Positions 37,461 through 42,205 of a stretch of 42,205 bases of DNA are shown here, piece after piece; the first letter of the stretch is position 1, and every line of letters starts with the position of its first letter. Both the position numbers and the translations under genes were made by a program. This DNA is from Chloroflexota bacterium (GTDB lineage: Bacteria; Chloroflexota; Dormibacteria; Dormibacterales; Dormibacteraceae), in the NCBI GenBank assembly GCA_005880915.1, contig VBIW01000053.1, positions 1 to 42,205 of the forward strand. Reading direction: 5' to 3'. The notes under the pieces are model-generated. The model was not told the DNA's origin and did no database searches. It was given only the letters and a program-made list of their open reading frames with translations.

Positions 37461-38131
37461 GGCTGGAAGAAGCCCGCCTCTACGTAATCACGCCGGACGC
37501 GTCACCGGACCGGGTCCTCGAAATCGCGACCGCGGCCGCACGGGGCGGGGCCGACGTGGTGCAGTTGCGCAATAAGAAGCTCCCGCGAGGCGAGCTCCTG
37601 ACCCTCGCCCGAAAAATTCGTAAAGAATTGTCCTCCCCATTCATGGGGGCCGCGCCCCTTCGGGGCACGGAGGGGGAGGGGCTCGAGGAAGCCCGAAGGC
37701 CGCTTTTCATCGTCAACGACCACGTCGACATCGCCCTGCTCAGCGGCGCCGATGGAGTTCACCTCGGACCCGACGACCTCAGCATTGCCTCGGCCCGTCG
37801 CATCGCCGGCGACCGCTTGCTGATCGGCGCCTCTGCGTCGACCGTGGATCGAGCGAGGCAGGCGGTCGAAGAGGGCGCCGACTACCTGGGCTCCGGCCCG
37901 GCTTTCGCCACCCCGATCAAATCCGAAAAGCAGGTCATCGGGCCGTCGGGCGTCGCGGCGATCGTCCGGACTGTCACCGTTCCGGTCTTTGCCATCGGCG
38001 GCATCGACGAGTCCAATCTGCCGCTGCTGACCGCGCTCGGGGTGCGGCGCGCGTGCGTCATCCGAGCCGTGTCCGAAGCCCCGGACCCGGCGCAGGCCGC
38101 GCATCGGCTCCGTGCCATGCTCACGGCATGA
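37457..38131 (+). CDS. thiE: Thiamine-phosphate synthase, apparent CTG start and internal repeat insert
   Basis: Joins HMP-PP and THZ-P to thiamine phosphate. Family blocks are QLRNKKL (36-42), IVNDHVDIALLSGADGVHLG, LIGASAST, GPAFATPIKSEK and FAIGGI. Residues about 60-80 are an extra segment, encoded by a palindromic repeat (37632-37684), between the helix LARKIRKEL and the strand PLFIVNDH, where normal ThiE has only a few residues. The natural N-terminus MRLEEARLYVITPD begins at CTG 37457, which overlaps the rsrA stop as CTGA. Normal start codons upstream in this frame only shadow rsrA and would add some 40 unrelated residues. With CTG the length is 224. Confidence 0.87.
   Translation: MRLEEARLYVITPDASPDRVLEIATAAARGGADVVQLRNKKLPRGELLTLARKIRKELSSPFMGAAPLRGTEGEGLEEARRPLFIVNDHVDIALLSGADGVHLGPDDLSIASARRIAGDRLLIGASASTVDRARQAVEEGADYLGSGPAFATPIKSEKQVIGPSGVAAIVRTVTVPVFAIGGIDESNLPLLTALGVRRACVIRAVSEAPDPAQAAHRLRAMLTA
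37632..37684 (+). repeat. Palindromic repeat element, copy C (inside thiE)
   Basis: CCTCCCCAT-TC-ATGGGGG (37632-37649), then hairpin GCCCC-TTC-GGGGC (37654-37666), then AGGGGGAGGGGCTC. It has the same layout as the intergenic copies but sits within a protein-coding gene, keeps the frame open and encodes about 20 residues (PFMGAAPLRGTEGEG and flanks). Confidence 0.8.
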
Positions 38132-38994
38132 GCGTCCGCGGGATCGGCGAGCTCGGCCTGCTCGACCGGATCAAGCCTTACCTCGACGCCGGCGCCGGCG
38201 GCGATGACGCCGCGGTCATCGCGGACGCGACCGGTTTTGTCGTCGCGAGCACCGACATGTTCGTCGAAGGCGTGCACTTCGACCTCGGATGGATGAGCGC
38301 CGAGGACGCCGGCTGGCGGTCGCTCGCCCTGGCCTTGGGCGACCTCGCAGCCAACGGCGCCGACCCAGCGTGGGCGCTTGCCTCGATTGCAATACCGGAC
38401 GCCTGGACGATCGACCAACTGACCGAGCTCTACGGCGGCATGGCGGAGCTCGGGCGTCGTTTCAAGCTGACGATCGTCGGGGGGGACATGAGCTCGATCG
38501 ACGGGCCGGCAGTCCTTTCGCTCACGGTCGTGGGCCGCACATCGAAGATGCCCCTCGCGCGTTCCCAGGCCGAAGCCGGGTGGTCGGTCGCCGTCACGGG
38601 ACCGCTCGGAGCTGCCGCCGTGGCTCTGCGGGAACGCCGGCCGAACAGGCTCGTCCCGCTGATCGAGGAAGGGCGCCGCCTCAACAAGCTTGGCCTTTGC
38701 TGCGGCGACATCTCGGACGGGCTGGTCCGCGAGATGGAGAAATTCGCGGCGATGGCCGGCGTGGGCTGCGTGCTGTGGGCCGAGGACGTTCCACGCGCGG
38801 CCGGGGCCTCGATCGAGGACGCACTGACCAGCGGCGAGGAGGCCGAGCTCGTGTGCGCCGGACCGCCTGAACTCTTGAAGATGGCGGGCCTGCAGCCGGT
38901 CGGTACGTTCACCGAAGAGCGCACGATCAAGGTCATCGACGCACGTGGCGGGCCGGTCAAGCTCGCCAGCACCGGTTACGACCACTTTGCCTGA
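38128..38994 (+). CDS. thiL: Thiamine-monophosphate kinase
   Basis: Phosphorylates thiamine phosphate to the active cofactor, the step after ThiE. The product has the AIRS-type fold: GELGLLDRI start, GGDDAAVI metal site, STDMFVEGVHFDLGWM, GDLAANGADPAWALASIAIP, and the C-terminal GDISDGLVREMEKFA. ATG 38128 overlaps the thiE stop as ATGA and gives 288 residues, slightly short for the family. Upstream in-frame codons only shadow thiE. It is followed by tsaE in an 8-nt overlap. Confidence 0.94.
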   Translation: MSVRGIGELGLLDRIKPYLDAGAGGDDAAVIADATGFVVASTDMFVEGVHFDLGWMSAEDAGWRSLALALGDLAANGADPAWALASIAIPDAWTIDQLTELYGGMAELGRRFKLTIVGGDMSSIDGPAVLSLTVVGRTSKMPLARSQAEAGWSVAVTGPLGAAAVALRERRPNRLVPLIEEGRRLNKLGLCCGDISDGLVREMEKFAAMAGVGCVLWAEDVPRAAGASIEDALTSGEEAELVCAGPPELLKMAGLQPVGTFTEERTIKVIDARGGPVKLASTGYDHFA

Positions 38995-39400
38995 CGTCAC
39001 GACGAACTCAGCCGCCGAGACCGAGGACCTCGGGCGAAGCTGGGGGGAGAGGCTGCGTACTGGCGACGTTGTGCTGCTCCAGGGTGAGCTCGGTGCGGGG
39101 AAGACGACCTTCGTCCGCGGAGCAGCGCAGGGAGCGGGGTCTACAGCGCCGGTCGCCAGCCCCACCTTCCAGCTGGTCCGCGTCTACCCGGGTCGCGTGC
39201 AGCTCGCGCACGTCGACCTCTACCGGGTGGAGAACAGCTCCGAGCTCGCCGACATCGGACTCGAGGATCTGGCGACGCGAGGCGCGGTGGTCGTGGAGTG
39301 GGGCGAGCGCCTGGACGTCGACGATGCGGCGCTGATCGAGTTCGAGCATCTCGGCGGGGACCGCCGCCGCATCCGGACGATCCGTGATCTTAGTCATTGA
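38987..39400 (+). CDS. tsaE: tRNA t6A biosynthesis ATPase TsaE
   Basis: ATPase that powers the TsaBDE complex making N6-threonylcarbamoyl-adenosine at tRNA position 37. The product has Walker A GELGAGKT (33-40), SPTFQLV, HVDLYRVE and VVVEWGERL. TTG 38987 overlaps the thiL stop as TTGCCTGA and gives 137 residues with MPDVTTNSAAETEDLGRSWG. An upstream frame start at 38945 only shadows thiL. It overlaps tsaB by 17 nt. Confidence 0.94.
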   Translation: MPDVTTNSAAETEDLGRSWGERLRTGDVVLLQGELGAGKTTFVRGAAQGAGSTAPVASPTFQLVRVYPGRVQLAHVDLYRVENSSELADIGLEDLATRGAVVVEWGERLDVDDAALIEFEHLGGDRRRIRTIRDLSH

Positions 39401-39950
39401 CACCTCCGCGACTCGCTGGGCGGTGGCCGTCATCGATGAGGCCGGCAAGGGCCGAACTCTGATCGAGTCAAGTGACCGTCCGGACCTCGCCCATATCTAC
39501 GAGAAGATCGAAACTCCGACCAGGGTTGCCGTCGCGACCGGCCCTGGATCGTTCACTGGTTTGCGGGTCGGAGTGTCATTCGGCCTCGGCCTGGCGATTG
39601 GGCTGCGCATCCCTATCCTTCCGCTGCCGAGCCTCGACCTGCAGGCCGCGCGCAGCGACATTCCTGTGACCGCCGTCCTCGAGGCGGGCCGCGGCCGCGT
39701 TTATTACCAGCTGCCCGGCGGCAGTCCCCTGCATGGTGAGCCGGGTGACATACATTCAAGTCATCCGCTGGTCGGCAACATCGCGCTGAAAACCAGGGAG
39801 GCACTCATCGCGGCAGGGCACCGTTTCCGTCCCGAATCCGAGCTCAGGGATTTCGGTGAGGCCGCCGCAATCGTGGTCGAAACGGCGCGCGAAGTGGCCT
39901 ATGGTAGTCTCGAAATCAAGTACATGCAGACGTTTTCCGCGAAGCCCTAG
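39384..39950 (+). CDS. tsaB: tRNA t6A biosynthesis protein TsaB
   Basis: Inactive TsaD paralogue that scaffolds the t6A complex. The 188-residue product has the ASKHA start MILVIDTSATRWAVAV, the family signature GPGSFTGLRVG, and DIPVTAVLEAGRGRVYYQ. GTG start at 39384 lies in the end of tsaE. It is somewhat shorter than the usual 220 or so residues, mainly in the C-terminal half. rimI starts directly after its stop (TAG then ATG). Confidence 0.93.
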   Translation: MILVIDTSATRWAVAVIDEAGKGRTLIESSDRPDLAHIYEKIETPTRVAVATGPGSFTGLRVGVSFGLGLAIGLRIPILPLPSLDLQAARSDIPVTAVLEAGRGRVYYQLPGGSPLHGEPGDIHSSHPLVGNIALKTREALIAAGHRFRPESELRDFGEAAAIVVETAREVAYGSLEIKYMQTFSAKP

Positions 39951-40553
39951 ATGGTCCAGATCAGGCAGCAGCTCGCGCTCGAGCTGATGCGCGAGGCGGA
40001 CGTCAACACGATCCAGGAGATCGAGCGCGAGATATTCGCGACGCCCTGGCCCCGCAATGCGTACTACCGCGAGCTTGCGTCGCGCGCAAGTGCCCACTAT
40101 GTGGTCCTGCGCCAGGAAGGCCAGATCGAGAGGCCGGCCGGCTACCGGGTCGCCGACTTCGACCCGACGATCATCGGCTACGGCGGCATGTGGCGGATGT
40201 ACGACGAGGCTCACGTCACTACGATCGGGGTCCGCCGCGACCTGCAGCACCGGGGTTACGGCCGCATCATCTTTGCAGGCCTCGTCCAGGCCGCTTACGA
40301 CATGGGCGCGAAGTGGGTGACGCTTGAGGTCCGGACCACGAACGAAAACGCGATGAAGATGTACGACGAGTTCGGATTCAAGGTCATCGGCCGGCGCAAG
40401 GGTTACTACACCGATAACGGCGAGGACGCGATCGTGATGTGGTCCGATTCGATCCACTCACCGCGCTTTCGCAAGGCGTACGAGTCCAACCTCGACCGCA
40501 TCGAGGCCGACGTCCAGGGCCTCCGCCGCGACCTCTTGACGAAAGGGGACTGA
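39951..40553 (+). CDS. rimI: Ribosomal-protein-alanine N-acetyltransferase RimI-like
   Basis: GNAT acetyltransferase, in this context RimI-like (acetylates the N-terminus of S18 in Escherichia coli; the true target here is untested). The 200-residue product has EREIFATPWPRNAYYREL, VTTIGVRRDLQHRGYGRIIF (acetyl-CoA loop RxxGxG), LEVRTTNENAMKMYDEFGFKVIGRRKGYY. It carries about 40 residues beyond the usual C-terminus. Position between tsaB and tsaD is the conserved tsaB-rimI-tsaD order. Confidence 0.92.
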   Translation: MVQIRQQLALELMREADVNTIQEIEREIFATPWPRNAYYRELASRASAHYVVLRQEGQIERPAGYRVADFDPTIIGYGGMWRMYDEAHVTTIGVRRDLQHRGYGRIIFAGLVQAAYDMGAKWVTLEVRTTNENAMKMYDEFGFKVIGRRKGYYTDNGEDAIVMWSDSIHSPRFRKAYESNLDRIEADVQGLRRDLLTKGD

Positions 40554-40563
40554 CTCTCAGACT

Positions 40564-40609
40564 CTTCCCCATTCATGGGGAAGTACCCGGCGAAGCCGGG
40601 GGATGGGGC
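40564..40609 (+). repeat. Palindromic repeat element, copy D (rimI-tsaD gap)
   Basis: Cleanest copy: CTTCCCCAT-TC-ATGGGGAAG (40564-40583), then hairpin CCCGGC-GAA-GCCGGG (40586-40600), then GGATGGGGCC. Its G-rich end lies 6 bases before the tsaD ATG, where a ribosome binding site is expected. Confidence 0.8.
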
Positions 40610-40614
40610 CCGAG

Positions 40615-41595
40615 ATGACACTGACTTTAGGGATCGAAACGTCATGTGACGAAACCTCGGTCGCCGTGGTGGAAGGGGGTCGCCGGGTCCTCAGCAACGT
40701 CATCCACTCCCAGGTCGACCTGCACCGGGAGTTCGGCGGGGTCGTCCCCGAGCTCGCCGCCCGAGACCATCTCGAACGGCTGCCCCACCTGCTCGAACTT
40801 GCCCTTGATGGGGCACACGTCCAGCCGCCGGACATCGACCTGCTCGCGGTCACGCGCGGCCCTGGCCTGGTGGGCTGCCTTCTGGTCGGGGTGGGGGTCG
40901 GCGAAGGCCTTGCCGCGGCATGGGGGAAACCCCTGACCGGAGTGAACCACCTGTGGGGTCACATCTACGCCGCGATGCTGACCCGCCCCGACCTCGAGCC
41001 GCCGCTCCTCGGCCTGGTCGTGAGCGGCGCCCACTCCGACCTCGTCCGCATGTCGGAGCACGGCCGCTTCGAGGTGATCGGTCGAACCCGCGATGACGCT
41101 GCGGGTGAGGCCTTCGACAAGGCCGCGCGGATGCTCGGCCTGGGCTTCCCTGGGGGGCCCGCGCTCGACCGCCTGGCCCGCACGGGCAGTCCAAAGCGCC
41201 AGCCCCTGCCGCGGCCGTCGCTGCCCGGCCTCGAGTACAGCTTCAGCGGCCTCAAGACCGCGCTGCTCTACCGCCTGCGCGATCTGGGCCTCGGCGTCAC
41301 CGACCAGGACCGCGCCGACCTCGCCGCCGCGTTCGAGCAATCGGTGGTCGACTCGCTGCTGGAAAAGCTCGACCGCGCCATGCGCGAATCGCCAAACCTG
41401 ACTGAGGTCGTGGTGGCTGGAGGCGTCGCCGCCAACTCCTTGCTCCGCCGGCGGACCGCCGAGCTGGTCGAAGGCCGTGCCCGGCTGACGATGCCGTCCC
41501 TCGAGCTGTGCACCGACAACGCCGCGATGATCGCGGCTGCCGGCAGCTATGCCGCCGTAAGGCCGGCCGAAGTCGACCCTTCCCTAAGCTGGTGA
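40615..41595 (+). CDS. tsaD: tRNA t6A transferase TsaD
   Basis: Transfers the threonylcarbamoyl group to A37 of ANN-reading tRNAs. It begins MTLTLGIETSCDETSVAVVEGG and has the metal motif HLWGH (HxxxH), PGLVGCLLVG, SGAHSDLVRM, LGLGFPGGPALDRLA and VVVAGGVAANSLLRRR. I chose ATG 40615. An in-frame ATG at 40603 lies inside the repeat and would add only four residues. 326 residues. It overlaps the next gene by GTGA. Confidence 0.96.
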   Translation: MTLTLGIETSCDETSVAVVEGGRRVLSNVIHSQVDLHREFGGVVPELAARDHLERLPHLLELALDGAHVQPPDIDLLAVTRGPGLVGCLLVGVGVGEGLAAAWGKPLTGVNHLWGHIYAAMLTRPDLEPPLLGLVVSGAHSDLVRMSEHGRFEVIGRTRDDAAGEAFDKAARMLGLGFPGGPALDRLARTGSPKRQPLPRPSLPGLEYSFSGLKTALLYRLRDLGLGVTDQDRADLAAAFEQSVVDSLLEKLDRAMRESPNLTEVVVAGGVAANSLLRRRTAELVEGRARLTMPSLELCTDNAAMIAAAGSYAAVRPAEVDPSLSW

Positions 41596-41828
41596 TCGTG
41601 AGCGTCAAAGGCTGGACTGTGGTCTTCAAGGGCGAGCGGATCCAGGCCGACCTCGTGGCTGCCGTGCTGGGGGCCGACGGGGTGCGGGTCGAAGTCTTCG
41701 GGGACCACGCCTACGGGGTCGGGGTCAACCTGACCGACGCTCGGGTCATGGTCCCGGACGACCAGGCCGAAACCGCGCGGCGCCTGATCAAAGAGGCTGA
41801 GTCGGCGCCGCTGGAAGAAGAGGAATAG
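41592..41828 (+). CDS. DUF2007-like small protein
   Basis: 78 residues of unknown function. It has the pattern WTVVFKGERIQADLVAAVLGADGVRVEVFGD and a second half YGVGVNLTDARVMVPDDQAETARRLI, a ferredoxin-like beta-alpha-beta fold seen in DUF2007 (putative signal-transducing) proteins, plus an acidic tail. GTG 41592 overlaps the tsaD stop as GTGA, so it is co-translated with tsaD. The family name is my recognition of the pattern and not a search result. Confidence 0.7.
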   Translation: MIVSVKGWTVVFKGERIQADLVAAVLGADGVRVEVFGDHAYGVGVNLTDARVMVPDDQAETARRLIKEAESAPLEEEE

Positions 41829-41832
41829 AGGT

Positions 41833-41911
41833 CCTCCCCATTCATGGGGAGGTGGCTCCTCCCCACCTGTGGGGAGGTGGCGGGCAGCGCCGGAGGGCAG
41901 CGCCGGAGGGG
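41833..41911 (+). repeat. Palindromic repeat element, copy E (upstream of groES)
   Basis: Two 9-2-9 palindromes in series: CCTCCCCAT-TC-ATGGGGAGG (41833-41852) and CCTCCCCAC-CT-GTGGGGAGG (41858-41877). A perfect 13-bp tandem duplication GGGCAGCGCCGGA (41882-41894 and 41895-41907) follows. It closes the tsa operon and precedes the groES control region. It may help termination, but there is no U-tract. Confidence 0.8.
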
Positions 41912-41951
41912 CTCGCCCGAACAGGTTTAGCGGCCCGGGCCCGGTTGGTAC

Positions 41952-41957
41952 TACTAT
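41952..41957 (+). promoter_or_regulatory. Candidate -10 of groES
   Basis: TACTAT lies immediately before the first CIRCE, so that the start of transcription would fall within the operator, the usual HrcA-regulated layout. No convincing -35 is visible upstream. Confidence 0.35.
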
Positions 41958-41984
41958 TTAGCAGTCGTCCTGCCAGAGTGCTAA
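41958..41984 (+). promoter_or_regulatory. CIRCE operator 1 (HrcA site)
   Basis: TTAGCAGTC-N9-GAGTGCTAA. The consensus is TTAGCACTC-N9-GAGTGCTAA, so only one of 18 arm positions differs, with the exact 9-base spacing. It is the binding site of the heat-shock repressor HrcA and lies 49 bases before groES. Confidence 0.92.
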
Positions 41985-42008
41985 GCGCTCGGGCGTGGGG
42001 AGTGCTAA
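41982..42008 (+). promoter_or_regulatory. CIRCE operator 2, overlapping the first
   Basis: TAAGCGCTC-N9-GAGTGCTAA: the right arm is perfect and the left arm matches 7 of 9, again with 9-base spacing. Its left arm shares three bases with the right arm of operator 1. A second HrcA dimer could bind beside the first. Confidence 0.75.
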
Positions 42009-42033
42009 CAGATTCAGCTGAGGAGGGCTGCAC

Positions 42034-42205
42034 ATGAACCTGAGACCGTTGGCCGACCGCGTAGTGGTCAAGCCTGTCGAGAAAGAGGAAAAGACCAAGA
42101 GCGGGATTGTCCTTCCGGACACCGCCAAGGAGAAGCCCCAGGAGGGCATCGTCGAGGCCGTGGGGACCGGAAGGATCCTGGACAACGGCACCAAGGTGCC
42201 GATGG
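42034..42205 (+). CDS. groES: Co-chaperonin GroES (partial, runs off the window)
   Basis: Lid of the GroEL folding chamber. The first 57 residues are present: [24 protein letters not shown], then the mobile loop [19 protein letters not shown] and [16 protein letters not shown] 42034 follows a strong GAGGAGG site (42020-42026). The double CIRCE upstream indicates HrcA control. groEL is expected just beyond the right edge. Confidence 0.96.
   Translation, partial: MNLRPLADRVVVKPVEKEEKTKSGIVLPDTAKEKPQEGIVEAVGTGRILDNGTKVPM

Noticed and set aside
41833..41911. CRISPR array
   Set aside because: The repeated palindromes are adjacent and of unequal type, with no unique spacers of regular size and no cas genes.

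Overview
The window is GC-rich, densely packed bacterial chromosome, mostly on the plus strand. It carries one unbroken str-S10-spc-alpha-L13/S9 ribosomal super-cluster followed by housekeeping genes. Zinc-binding (C+) S14, S4, L36 and L24, an SigR/RsrA-type ECF sigma/anti-sigma pair, a c-di-AMP cyclase (CdaA) and a CIRCE-controlled groES point to a Terrabacteria-type lineage. Chloroflexota, Dormibacterota and Actinobacteriota relatives are all possible. The exact phylum is inference only, because no rRNA gene is present. GTG and TTG starts are common, and genes are joined by 1-, 4- and 8-nt overlaps.

Layout. 49-2134: the two ATPase genes of a peptide/nickel-type ABC importer. 2240-2848 (minus): a 16S-rRNA-methyltransferase-like gene, divergent from the ribosomal cluster. 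2908-24654: rpsL, rpsG, fusA, tuf, then the S10, spc and alpha genes in canonical order, with secY, adk, map, infA, rpmJ, rpoA, truA, rplM and rpsI. 24651-26045: a tyrosine-phosphatase-family gene, a short GNAT acetyltransferase and a ribbon-helix-helix-like small protein. 26052-28512: a long-chain acyl-CoA ligase (minus) divergent from a two-helix membrane protein. 28529-33208: argF, cdaA, cdaR, glmS. 33286-35582: an acpS-nnrD fusion and alr. 35524-36597 (minus): a Gfo/Idh/MocA oxidoreductase. 36667-41828: sigR, rsrA, thiE, thiL, tsaE, tsaB, rimI, tsaD and a DUF2007 gene. 41958-42205: a double CIRCE operator and the 5' part of groES. No gene-free stretch exceeds 300 bases, and I see no tRNA, rRNA, CRISPR array, insertion sequence or phage gene.

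The most unusual pattern is in the gene junctions. At four of them (rpsI/phosphatase, phosphatase/GNAT, nnrD/alr, rsrA/thiE) the natural N-terminus of the downstream protein begins exactly at the codon that overlaps the upstream stop in the usual 4-nt ATGA geometry. That codon is not a normal start: it is CTA, ATA, CTA and CTG respectively, and no suitable ATG, GTG or TTG is available. This suggests termination-coupled reinitiation whose start site is set by the stop position rather than by codon identity.

A second theme is a modular palindromic repeat, CTTCCCCAT-TC-ATGGGGAAG followed by a GC hairpin, found in several intergenic gaps and once in frame inside thiE. It abuts the starts of adk and tsaD. 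Other notable items are long low-complexity tails on S3, L29, L15 and L30, the AcpS-NnrD fusion, a candidate leaderless infA promoter, and two overlapping CIRCE elements before groES.
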